From: CAVXTF01 sp963701375 | Lineage (GTDB): Bacteria > Actinomycetota > Acidimicrobiia > Acidimicrobiales > CAVXTF01 | Assembly: GCA_963701375.1 (NCBI GenBank) | Contig: CAVOZT010000004.1 | Span: forward strand, 992,001 to 1,056,000 | Length of the DNA: 64,000 nt | Direction: 5' to 3' | Shown here: positions 45,937-53,701 of the stretch, piece by piece | Numbering within the stretch: the first letter of the stretch is position 1 | How the letters are laid out: each line of letters opens with the position of its first letter | The notes under the pieces: generated by a model | Database searches by the model: none | What the model was told of the DNA's origin: nothing | What the model saw: only the letters and a program-made list of their open reading frames with translations | Program-made: the position numbers and the translations under genes

Positions 45937-45958
45937 ACGAAAAAGCGTAGGGAAACCC

Positions 45959-45987
45959 TTGCTCAGATGCAATAATCCTATTATACT
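45959..45987 (+). promoter_or_regulatory. Sigma-70-type promoter for the mobile-element operon
   Basis: TTGCTC (45959-45964) and TATACT (45982-45987) are separated by exactly 17 bases in an AT-rich island of an otherwise GC-rich region. It reads toward the recombinase-fold gene at 46067, leaving an 80-base leader with two hairpins. Confidence 0.65.
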
Positions 45988-46006
45988 TGCAGATAGGCAA
46001 TAGTAA

Positions 46007-46066
46007 GGCCCGGGCGGTGCGCTAACACCCCCGGGCCGTGGCCAAGACCTGATTGGAGGTCCTGAC
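46007..46066 (+). promoter_or_regulatory. Leader hairpins, the second masking the Shine-Dalgarno
   Basis: GGCCCGGG (46007-46014) can pair with CCCGGGCC (46030-46037). Then GACCT (46046-46050) can pair with AGGTC (46057-46061), which includes the GGAGG ribosome site six bases before ATG 46067. Folding would limit translation of the recombinase-fold gene, a common way to keep transposition low. The pairing is seen in the sequence; the regulatory effect is inference. Confidence 0.45.
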
Positions 46067-47012
46067 ATGTCGGATGGTACGAGACGCGCTCGTGATGACA
46101 GTGCGAGCGAGGATTTTCGGCTGCGCATTGCCAGCTACCACCCACGAGGACTGGATCCAGCCGAATGTGAGGCGATTCGGCCATTTGTGACTGAATGCGC
46201 TGGTCGATTGCCCATCGCTGGGTGGTCGAGCACCACTAGAGCGCTTCGGGTGCTATCTCAGCTGGCGGCCTGGGCGGTTTCGGAGGGGATGGCCCTCGAT
46301 CCCGAGTCGATTTTCGACCCAGACACGGTCGAGCGGTTCGTCACCCAGGGATTGCGTGCCGACACCTCGCGAGCCACCTATCGATCGGTCTTGAGGCGAA
46401 TCGGCCCTTTACTCACGAGGAAGGCACCCTGGGAACCCCGTCCGGCAACGTTGGCTCGCCGGCAAGTAGCCCAGCCCTACACGCCGGCGGAGATGGAAAC
46501 CCTGTCGCGAGCTGCTGGGCGCCAGAGCACACTTGCAAAAGTCCGTGCGGCCCGGGCTCTCCTCGCGCTCGGCGCAGGTGCTGGTCTGGACGGTCGCTGG
46601 GTCGCTCGGGTCAAAGCCGAAGACATCGCTGTTGAGGGGTCAGTGGTACTCGTGTGCGTGAGCGATCCTGCCGCTCGGGCAGTACCTGTGCTGGCTCGAT
46701 GGGAGCGGGAAATTGTCGAACTGGCTTCGACCGCCGGGGACGAGTATTTGGTCGGAGGACATTCAACGTCGCGCAACCGAGCCAGTGCACTCGCGTCTGG
46801 TCTCGAGATCCCACCGGGTCACCCACGGCTCTCGGCCGCCCGGCTTCGGTTCGACCTGGCTCCTCTCGCATCTCGAGGCGGGCACACGGTTGCCCGAACT
46901 GGCGGCTGCAGCGGGCCTCAAAGGCGTCACGGTGCTTTCGGACCTTCTCCACGCCGTTCCGACTATGGGTGAGCACGATGCGAGGAACATGCTGCGAGGC
47001 GCAGCGGGTTGA
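46067..47012 (+). CDS. Tyrosine-recombinase-fold protein without catalytic residues (frameshifted)
   Basis: About 315 aa after removing one extra T near 46846. The N-terminal core-binding region (WSSTTRALRVLSQLAAWAVS, then FDPDTVERFVTQGLRADTSR) and the C-terminal catalytic-type region (YTPAEMETLSRAA, ARALLALGAGAGLDGRWVAR, and RLRSTWLLSHLEAGTRLPEL plus AAAAGLKGVTVLSDLL) follow the XerC/phage-integrase layout. The box I Arg position reads GLDGRW instead of GLRxxE, the HxLR box has no His, and no Tyr follows. Recombination by itself is therefore unlikely. It overlaps the transposase gene (TGATG), suggesting an accessory or DNA-binding role in transposition. Confidence 0.65.
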
Positions 47013-48678
47013 TGCGCCCGCCCCTCGACACCAGCGGGGGCCGACCAACCGGCGGTGCAGATTTGAATCTGGCCCGCCAGCTGATCGAGCGCTCAGAATT
47101 CTCGAGGTCCTCAGTCCCTTCTTCGATTCTGAAGTGGGACGACCTCGCTGTCTGAGCCTGCTCGGTTTCCTCGTCGCCTGTCAGCTCAACGCTATCAACC
47201 GCCACCATCAGGCCCATCTTGTCGAGGTGGCCCGAGTCCTAAACGCTCTCACCGACGAGCAGCGGCATCGTCTGGGGATTACCGACTGGGACCCGGCTGA
47301 GTCCTATCCCCGGGTGGAGCGCTTGTTCGTGAAACTCTGTGATCTCCTCGAATCCGGCGACGCTGGAGTCGATGCGCAGTGGTTTGCCAATCAGCTGGCT
47401 CGGTCGGCCATTCCAAAAGGTGTGCTGTCGAGTAGCTCCGTCGCGGTCGACGGTACTGACGTCGAGACCTGGGGCGCCCTGCACGGAGAAGCCGTCACCG
47501 TTGACCTCGATGGTGAGGCTACAGAGACCCAGTTGTCAGACGACGGACCAGCGCCTCGAACGAAACGGCCGAGTCGTCGAGCCCAGGTGCTCGGCGTGGG
47601 ATCGGATGGTCGCAAGCAGTACACAGCTGATCCGGACGCAAGGGCCGGTCACCGCTCGGCCACCAACAGCCGAGCGGCAGGCCCGTTCATCGGCTACGAG
47701 CTCCACCTCGCTGTCCAGGCCCGAGACGTCCGTTGGACCAATTTCGTTGACGGGACAATTCTTGATCCTGAGGTTCCTGGGGTTGTCACGACTTGCAAAC
47801 TGGTTCCTGCCGGCACCCACCGTGCGAAGGCCATCGTCAGCGACCTGATCTCGCTGAAACGCTCGGGCTTCAGATGTGACGACGTGGTCTGGGACCCGGG
47901 GTATTCGCTCTGTCAGTCCATCTCTACTGCTCACCCTCTGAACCAGGCCGGGATCGACCAGACCTTTCAGCCCGTGACCCACCAGCGGGGGAGTAAGCCC
48001 TTTTCTGGTGACGCTTTGCTCATAGACGGCCAACTCTTTTCGAGCCTCCTTCCGCAGGGCCTGCGCGATTTGCCCGTGCCACGTCGTGGAGCGTCGGAGG
48101 CTGAGAAGCTGATTTACGAGACAAAGTTCAATCAGCGGGCTCGCTGGCGGCTCGTTCGGCACTCCGGCCCCGACGCTGACGGCGTGACCCGGTGGCGCTG
48201 TCCATTCTGCGCCGGCCTGCTGCGGAGTCGGCAGATCAAGAAGACCATGCGGGGTTCACGCCGAGTACCTCTCGTTGCTCTTCCTTCGCATGTTGAACGC
48301 TGCTGCTCAGGAATTCTCTCTGCGGCTCCTGTTGAACTGGCCCTCAGTCAGCGGATCCCGTTTGGCACCACGGCGTGGAGAATTTCGATGGGTCGACGGC
48401 AGGTCGTTGAATCCGTCAACTCGGCCTTGAAGGGCGCCTTCGTCGACCTCGGCCGAGGGTTCTTCCGGGTATTTGGACAGGTCAAGATGACCGTTCTCCT
48501 CGGCTTCACTGTGGCCGGATTCAACCTCGACCGCATCCGCAGCTTCCGTGCCAAGCAAAGCATGGACACTTCGGATTCATCGACCACACCCCGTCCAATC
48601 CGACGCAAACGTGCCAAGCGCCGCACAGGAGTTTGGGCGGAGCTAGTGGACCCACGGTCACAGCCGCCGCCTGACTGA
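47012..48678 (+). CDS. DDE-type transposase (IS1182-like) with zinc-ribbon insertion (frameshift near start)
   Basis: ATG 47012 overlaps the previous stop. The first ~28 residues (GADLNLARQLIERS) are in one frame, then a shift near 47090 leads to ILEVLSPFFDSEVG and the rest, about 550 aa. DDE residues: Asp in SSSVAVDGTDVETWG, Asp in DDVVWDPGYSLCQS, Glu in GRRQVVESVNSALKGAF. A Cys cluster (RWRCPFCAGLLRS ... ERCCSG) precedes the Glu, as in IS1182-type insertions. The basic C-terminal tail may bind DNA. It is followed by a terminator-like palindrome. Confidence 0.75.
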
Positions 48679-48767
48679 ACAGCTTGACGGAAGGTCACAA
48701 ACATCTTGTCGTCGTCGTCCGAAGTCTCCGCGCCCTGACGAGCAACCTCATCTAGATCCACGCGAAA

Positions 48768-48790
48768 CTGCCGGCCCTTAGGGCCGGCAG
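48768..48790 (+). terminator. Terminator-like palindrome after the transposase
   Basis: CTGCCGGCCC and GGGCCGGCAG form a perfect ten-pair stem with a TTA loop, followed by TTGTCGTTTTC. It lies 90 bases after the transposase stop. The weak T-run suits a high-GC intrinsic terminator. Confidence 0.65.
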
Positions 48791-48830
48791 TTGTCGTTTT
48801 CGGGGTGGCGTTCGAGTCGTATGACTCGTC

Positions 48831-48901
48831 GCCACCTCCAACGGGGGGTTTCATGAACACTCAGGGCGTTCTTTCATGAACACCCCCCCTTGGAGGTGGC
48901 G
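48831..48901. repeat. Inverted repeat duplicating the 3' end of ssrA
   Basis: The left arm GCCACCTCCAACGGGGGG-TTCATGAA (48831-48857) matches the reverse complement of the right arm (about 48873-48900) at 26 of 28 positions. The outer 10-11 bases of the right arm are the last bases of tmRNA (GCCACCTCCA). A ~15-base loop separates the arms. It could serve as the ssrA terminator, a transposon end, or a duplicated attachment site. Confidence 0.75.
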
Positions 48902-49237
48902 GGAATCGAACCCGCGTCCTCCAGCTTCGCAGTTGGCCTTCTCCGAGCGCAGCCGATCGCTTGATCTCGGGATTGGCGCCGCTATCGGCAAATTCGCCAT
49001 TCCCCAGCCGGCTAAATGTCCTCAACGGCCCACCGACATGACCGTTCGAGTAAGCCCCGCTAGATGACGCCCGCTACTGGCCCACGGAGCTGAGGCCAGA
49101 CGGACGAGCTACTTATTAAGCAGCTAGCGCGAGTTGATCGTTCGCGTTTGTTTTTTGTTCCGGCTCTTTAACGTGGCTCCGGAGACCACGGCTCGCTTCT
49201 CCAACGTTGACGACCAGAGTCGAAGCCAGTCACCCCC
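48891..49237 (-). ncRNA. ssrA: Transfer-messenger RNA (tmRNA)
   Basis: 347 nt. The 5' end GGGGGTGACTGGCTTCGACT and the 3' end GGGTTCGATTCCCGCCACC plus TCCA form the tRNA-Ala-like domain (acceptor GGGGGUG paired with CACCUCC; the CCA is not encoded). The tag frame GCG AAC GAT CAA CTC GCG CTA GCT GCT TAA TAA (49145 down to 49116) gives ANDQLALAA, ending in the degradation signal LAA. It rescues stalled ribosomes with SmpB, whose gene lies 184 bases upstream on the same strand. The acceptor end is embedded in a long inverted repeat with the adjacent transposon. Confidence 0.95.
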
Positions 49238-49257
49238 TTGATGTTTGTGTCGCTTCC

Positions 49258-49287
49258 ATGTTAGCGGTCCGATCCGCTCGGCCGTAA
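49258..49287 (-). promoter_or_regulatory. Likely ssrA promoter
   Basis: On the minus strand TTACGG (49287-49282) and TAACAT (49263-49258) are 18 bases apart, with the -10 ending 20 bases before the mature tmRNA 5' end. That fits transcription of a short 5' leader removed by processing. Confidence 0.45.
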
Positions 49288-49421
49288 GGGTCGCTCCGTA
49301 TCCATATCGGCATACATGTCGGCCTTACGCCTGCGCCCTCGCCTACAGGCATGCGCAGTTGGACGTGGCGGATGGCCCAAGAAGGTCAAAGCCTGGGTCG
49401 TAGGAGACGAGCCGGGCTCGG

Positions 49422-49960
49422 TCAGTCGTCGCGTGAGCGCGAGACCCCGCGTCCTGTGGCACGAGCAATGTCGCGGGCGGCGTCCCGATCGGCATCGCGA
49501 GTCGCGATGGCATGCCGCTTGTCGTAGAGACGACGACCCTTTGCGAGAGCGAGCTCGACCTTGGCCCTGCCGTCCTTGAAGTACACCGACAGCGGCACGA
49601 GCGTGAGCGACTGCTGTTGGGTCTGCGCGGTCAGCTCGTCTATCTGGTCTCGGTGCACGAGCAGCTTCCGCTTCCGGTCAGGGTCGTGCGACCCGAATCC
49701 GACGGCCTGGAGATACGGAGGGATGTGCATCCCGAGAAGCCAGAGCTCCCCGCCTTCGACCTTCGCATACGTGTCTTGGAGCGATACGCGCCCCCTCGGA
49801 GGGACTTGACTTCCGACCCCTGGAGAACGATCCCGCACTCGATGACCTCGATGATGTCGTAGTCGTGTCTGGCCCTCCGATTGCGCGCGATCGTCCGGAT
49901 GCCGTCGGCTTCCTCCTTGCTCTTGCGGTGCCCGCCACGCCGCCCCGGTCCCTTCGCCAC
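49422..49960 (-). CDS. smpB: SsrA-binding protein SmpB (frameshifted)
   Basis: GTG 49960 gives VAKGPGRRGGHRKSKEEADG, then IRTIARNRRARHDYDIIEVI and GIVLQGSEVKSLR. A missing base in the G run near 49795 changes frame, continuing GRVSLQDTYAKVEGGELWLL, the HIPPY segment, RKRKLLVHRDQIDELTAQTQ, LTLVPLSVYFKDGRAKVELA and KGRRLYDKRHAIATRD. All SmpB core motifs are present once joined (~179 aa), with a basic C-terminal tail that enters the ribosomal mRNA channel. Being part of trans-translation and adjacent to ssrA, it is expected to be functional; the shift is probably a sequence error. Confidence 0.9.
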
Positions 49961-50065
49961 GAGTTTCGACCGTAGCCCGAGCGCCACAACACCGAGTCGA
50001 ACTGCTTGTGCGGGGAAACGGCCAGGTCCGCCGGCCCCGAACCACGCGTCAGTAATATTGCGATT

Positions 50066-50473
50066 GTGTTGCGGCTGCCTTCAGCACTACATCTGCAGAT
50101 ATTGAGCCACTGCCTGGGTGGGCTTCCGGACGAGGCTTGCGGACTTCTCGGAGGTCACCCCGGCACGGGGATCGTCGAGAAGTGCTACCCGACTCGCAAC
50201 GCTGCGGCGTCGGCGAAGCTCTACACGGTCGAGCCACGCGATCACCTCCACGCCGACCTCGACGCCGAGAAAAACGGGCTCGAGATAGTGGGGGTCTTCC
50301 ATTCGCACACGCACACCGACGCGTACCCCTCGCCGACCGACGTACTGCAGGCACCGGACCCCGGTTGGCACTACGTGCTCGTCTCGCTTCGTGACTCGTA
50401 CCCGGTGCTCCGCTCTTACCGGATAGTTGACGGCGAGATCGCTGAGGAGTCCGTCGTCGTCAACGGTCGGTAG
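50066..50473 (+). CDS. mec: JAMM/MPN metalloprotease, Mec+ type
   Basis: About 135 aa from GTG 50066 (TTG 50069 is also possible). LPDEACGLLGGH carries the JAMM Glu, and VGVFHSHTHTDAYPSPTD is the H-x-H-x(10)-S/D zinc motif. In Mycobacterium the Mec+ protease cleaves newly made cysteine from the CysO carrier. The gene order here is the same (mec, cysO, cysM), which supports that function over ubiquitin-like or CBASS-type JAB roles. It is divergent from smpB. Confidence 0.88.
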   Translation: MLRLPSALHLQILSHCLGGLPDEACGLLGGHPGTGIVEKCYPTRNAAASAKLYTVEPRDHLHADLDAEKNGLEIVGVFHSHTHTDAYPSPTDVLQAPDPGWHYVLVSLRDSYPVLRSYRIVDGEIAEESVVVNGR

Positions 50474-50576
50474 AATACCGACCAGAATTGTCAACATTCG
50501 GACCAGAGACAAGGCCGGCTCGTTTTGGTGGCGCGTGCCCGAGCCGGACAGATTTCGCCTCGACTGGAGGACCGTC

Positions 50577-50852
50577 GTGCCCGTGGAGATCCGCATCCCG
50601 ACCGTCCTGCGCCCATCTGCGGGCGGCAAGTCCACACTGTCGGTGGACGGATCGACGATCGGCGAGGTGCTCGCCAACCTTGTCGACGCCAACCCCGGGA
50701 TGAAGGGTCAGGTGCTGACCGACGACGGGGAGCTCCATCGGTTCGTGAACGTCTATCTGAATGACGACGACGTCCGGTACCTGGACAAGCTCGATACCAA
50801 GGTGTCGAACGGGGACACGATCTCGATCCTGCCCGCCGTGGCCGGGGGCTGA
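50577..50852 (+). CDS. cysO: MoaD/ThiS-like sulfur carrier protein CysO
   Basis: A 91-aa ubiquitin-fold carrier from GTG 50577 (GGAGG six bases upstream; longer frames are not needed). VEIRIPTVLRPSAGGKSTLS starts the fold, HRFVNVYLNDDDVRYLDKLD is the central part, and it ends SILPAVAGG, the Gly-Gly needed for thiocarboxylation. Mycobacterial CysO-thiocarboxylate donates sulfide to O-phosphoserine on CysM. It is 61 bases ahead of cysM and 103 after mec. Confidence 0.92.
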   Translation: MPVEIRIPTVLRPSAGGKSTLSVDGSTIGEVLANLVDANPGMKGQVLTDDGELHRFVNVYLNDDDVRYLDKLDTKVSNGDTISILPAVAGG

Positions 50853-50912
50853 CGTTCTCCGGCGGTCCAGAGCACAAAGCCCCGGAGCACCAAGGCCGAC
50901 AACCCAAACCAA

Positions 50913-51860
50913 ATGGCACTCTACGAGAGCATTCTCGACCTCATAGGCGACACGCCGCTCGTGGACGTGAGCGCACTCAGCCCCAACCCGCGGGCGCGGA
51001 TCCTGGTGAAGCTCGAGGGGCAGAATCCCGGCGGATCCGTCAAGGACCGAATCGCACTCTGCATGGTGCAGGACGCCGAGAAGCAAGGCCTCCTCCTATC
51101 GGGTGACACCCTCATCGAACCGTCTTCCGGCAACACCGGAATCGGGCTCGCTCTCGTCTGCCGGGTGAAGGGTTACTCGTTGAAGGTCGTCCTGCCGGGC
51201 AACGTCTCGGCCGAGCGCCGCCAACTTCTGAGCGTGTGGGGTGCGGAGATCATCGACTCGCCCGGCGCCGAAGGCTCGAACGGCGCCGTCCGGCTCGCAG
51301 AGCGATTGCACGCCGAGCATCCGGAGTGGGTCTTCCTTTATCAGTACGCCAATCTCGCCAATCCGAAGGCCCATTACGAGGGCACCGGCCCCGAGATCTG
51401 GCGAGACTGTCCCGAAGTCACACACCTGGTCGCAGGCCTCGGAACCTCGGGAACCCTTCTCGGTGCAGGTAGGTTCTTGAAGGAGCGCAACCCGTCGATT
51501 CAGGTCTGGGCGGTCGAACCGCCCGCCGGCGAGATGGTCGACGGGCTCCGCAGCCTCGACGACGGATACGTGCCGCCGATCTTCAACGAGCTCGGGGGAC
51601 CGGACCTACTCGATCGCAAGACCGTGATCAACGCTCGCCAGTCGATCGAATGGACCCGGCGGCTGGTGGATGTGGGGGTGTTCGCGGGCGTCTCGACGGG
51701 AGCGGCGCTGGCGGGCGCGGTCAGGTGCGCTCAATCGATCGAATCGGGAGTGATCGTCATCGTGTCTGCGGACGGAGGGTGGAAGTACCTCTCCACCGGT
51801 GTGTGGACCGGGGAGCTCGACGATGCCGTCTCACGCACGGAGGGCACGACCTACTTCTGA
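50913..51860 (+). CDS. cysM: O-phosphoserine sulfhydrylase (cysteine synthase) CysM
   Basis: A 315-aa fold-type II PLP enzyme. The PLP lysine is in EGQNPGGSVKDRIALCM. LIEPSSGNTGIGLALVCRVK is the substrate loop, and GLGTSGTLLGAGRFLKERNP binds phosphate. The C-terminus (DGGWKYLSTGVWT) resembles mycobacterial CysM, which uses O-phospho-L-serine and CysO-thiocarboxylate rather than O-acetylserine and free sulfide. The mec-cysO-cysM order supports that reading. This pathway is useful under oxidative stress. Confidence 0.93.
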   Translation: MALYESILDLIGDTPLVDVSALSPNPRARILVKLEGQNPGGSVKDRIALCMVQDAEKQGLLLSGDTLIEPSSGNTGIGLALVCRVKGYSLKVVLPGNVSAERRQLLSVWGAEIIDSPGAEGSNGAVRLAERLHAEHPEWVFLYQYANLANPKAHYEGTGPEIWRDCPEVTHLVAGLGTSGTLLGAGRFLKERNPSIQVWAVEPPAGEMVDGLRSLDDGYVPPIFNELGGPDLLDRKTVINARQSIEWTRRLVDVGVFAGVSTGAALAGAVRCAQSIESGVIVIVSADGGWKYLSTGVWTGELDDAVSRTEGTTYF

Positions 51861-51903
51861 TTGACGCCTTCGGATCTAGGGGGCGGGTTACTCGGTCGGC
51901 GCT

Positions 51904-53496
51904 CTAGGAGAGCGAGATCTCTCCGTGTGCCTCGTCGTAGGTGACGGTGAACGAGTAGAACGCCTGAACCCCGGAGTTCACCCAGTCGGAACCGCCGGGC
52001 TCCACGTAGACGGTCTGCATCGTCCCGCCCCCTGCGTTGAACGACCACAACGGATCACCGTCGATCTCCTGGGAGCACTGAACGGACGTTCCCGTCGTCA
52101 GCGTCGCAACCTCGCCGGGCGCATTGGTGGAAACGCTCGCAAATCCACTCCCGCTCAACACCGTAAGGTCACTTCCCGAGTCGAACACTGTGAGCTCGCA
52201 GTTGCTCAACCCCCCGACGGTCCAACACAGGTTGAACTGGTCGTTCCAACTCGGTGATCCACTGACCGTTGCGCCTTGCTGCTGAAGGGAGAATTGCGCC
52301 GCCGGAGAAGCAGGGTCGTGCGCTCCGAGGACGAGGGTTCCGGGTGCCGGAAGGTTCGCCCCCCCGCCCGACATCTGGATGCTCCACGAGTTCCTGTACG
52401 GAGCGGCGAGCGCGAGCAACGGATTCGTGGTCGGATCGTTCTGGTACACGCCGCCCAACCCGATCCCCATGATGCCGTCGACATCGTCGGCTTCGAACTG
52501 AGCCGCACCTCCGGATGCGGGGCAGTTGGGGATCTGAACATCGCAGGTGACGTTCTGAACGAGTTGGAAAGGCACAGTTCTCGCCGTCGCGAGGTTGCCG
52601 ATGTGTACCAGCGCGTCCGCGACCGGTCCTGAGAATTGTGTGCCGTCCACGTACTCGATCGAGTCGCTTCGACTGGTTATGTCGATCCCCTTACCGCGCC
52701 CGGTCGGCAACAGGTTCGAGAACACGCGCAGCCCCACGGAACCCGTGTCGAGGACCACGTGCAAAGGGACAGGGTCGTTGCCCACCTTCACCGTGACATC
52801 AGGTCGCGGGTCGTCAGAAGGGGAACGCAGCGCGATGCTGACCGTGGGGCCACGCGAGATGAGCGTCGCCGGTTTCTTGCTGGCGTGACCTGCTGGGCGT
52901 GTTCCTGACGGGTTCGTGCCGGATGCCGATTTCGACGAGCCGCCCCCGATCGCGAGCACCGACGCAACGACCGCCACCACGACGATCACCGCCGCGACGG
53001 GTAACAGGGTGCTTCGCCGCCCGAGCTTGGCGAGCAAGCGCCTGCGTCGGGGATCGCCGCGGAGCATCGCCACAGGTGCCGGACGAAGGGGTTGGCCGGG
53101 GCCCTGTCCTCCGCCGAACGGACTAAACGGGGACGGACCAGTAGGGAACGGACCATTTGGGAACGGACTCGGTGGGAGTGGGCCTGGGGAGGGCCGCTCG
53201 CCGAAGATGAGTGTGTGCGCGCTCGGCGTAGCGGTGCCTACAGGTGCCTCGACCATGAGCGGCGCCGCCGGCGCGTCGCCGAGCGGGATCCCGGGCGCGG
53301 GCTGCGAAGACGGGCCGAGAAGCCTCGCGAGAGGGTCCGCGCTCAGGGGTGGAGGCGCAACCCCGGGAAGCAGAGGCGATTCTCCGGCGCCATCGGATCC
53401 CGTCGCTCGGGTCGCGCCCTGCTCGGCTCCGCAACTGAGGCAGAGCCTGGCTCCTGGTTGAAGCTCACCCAGGCACTTCGGGCACAGAGAGGCCAA
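51904..53496 (-). CDS. Membrane-anchored pepsin-like aspartic protease domain protein with N-terminal zinc ribbon
   Basis: 530 aa. An N-terminal double-CxxC zinc ribbon (SLCPKCLGELQPGARLCLSC) is followed by a ~110-residue Pro/Gly-rich linker and one membrane helix (LPVAAVIVVVAVVASVLAIG, about 165-185). The extracellular domain has VLDTGSVGLRVF and VFDSGSDLTVLSG, two Asp-Thr/Ser-Gly motifs spaced as in bilobal aspartic proteases and in the DUF3443 family. Four Cys may form disulfides. The ribbon faces the cytoplasm if the single helix places the C-terminus outside. Activity is not proven. It is convergent with cysM. Confidence 0.75.
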   Translation of the reverse strand: MASLCPKCLGELQPGARLCLSCGAEQGATRATGSDGAGESPLLPGVAPPPLSADPLARLLGPSSQPAPGIPLGDAPAAPLMVEAPVGTATPSAHTLIFGERPSPGPLPPSPFPNGPFPTGPSPFSPFGGGQGPGQPLRPAPVAMLRGDPRRRRLLAKLGRRSTLLPVAAVIVVVAVVASVLAIGGGSSKSASGTNPSGTRPAGHASKKPATLISRGPTVSIALRSPSDDPRPDVTVKVGNDPVPLHVVLDTGSVGLRVFSNLLPTGRGKGIDITSRSDSIEYVDGTQFSGPVADALVHIGNLATARTVPFQLVQNVTCDVQIPNCPASGGAAQFEADDVDGIMGIGLGGVYQNDPTTNPLLALAAPYRNSWSIQMSGGGANLPAPGTLVLGAHDPASPAAQFSLQQQGATVSGSPSWNDQFNLCWTVGGLSNCELTVFDSGSDLTVLSGSGFASVSTNAPGEVATLTTGTSVQCSQEIDGDPLWSFNAGGGTMQTVYVEPGGSDWVNSGVQAFYSFTVTYDEAHGEISLS

Positions 53497-53701
53497 AACC
53501 CCCCACCTCCTTCAGCCCTTGCACGGCTGCCGGGAGCCCGTCTCTCCCATTAGTTGCAGTGTGACAAGACTGCCACATCCGAGACCGCCTCCGGCCCTTT
53601 TCCGGGAGAAGCCACGGTGAGGACGGGACTGGGCTTCAGCCAGGTCCAAGACCCCGGCCGGTAGGATCGAGGGGCCCGGCCAGCGGCGACGACGAGGACC
53701 G

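Larger units (their letters stand above)
45601..48890 (+). mobile_element. Putative transposon next to ssrA with inactive integrase-like protein and DDE transposase
   Basis: The unit contains a minus-strand HTH protein, a strong promoter, a recombinase-fold gene and a DDE transposase gene overlapping by TGATG, then a terminator. The right boundary is the inverted repeat that duplicates the ssrA 3' end (48831-48901). The left boundary is tentatively the hairpin/T-arm segment at 45601-45657. No target-site duplication could be confirmed, so the ends are estimates. Confidence 0.55.

Noticed and set aside
46654..47011. Upstream extension of the transposase frame to 46654
   Set aside because: It overlaps the recombinase-fold gene in another frame, and its sequence is non-domain. 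The TGATG overlap at 47010-47014 gives a normal coupled start.
50066..50473. JAMM protein as a CBASS Cap3-like or ubiquitin-system protease
   Set aside because: Its neighbours are cysO and cysM, the known cysteine-biosynthesis partners of Mec+, and CBASS lies nearly 47 kb away.
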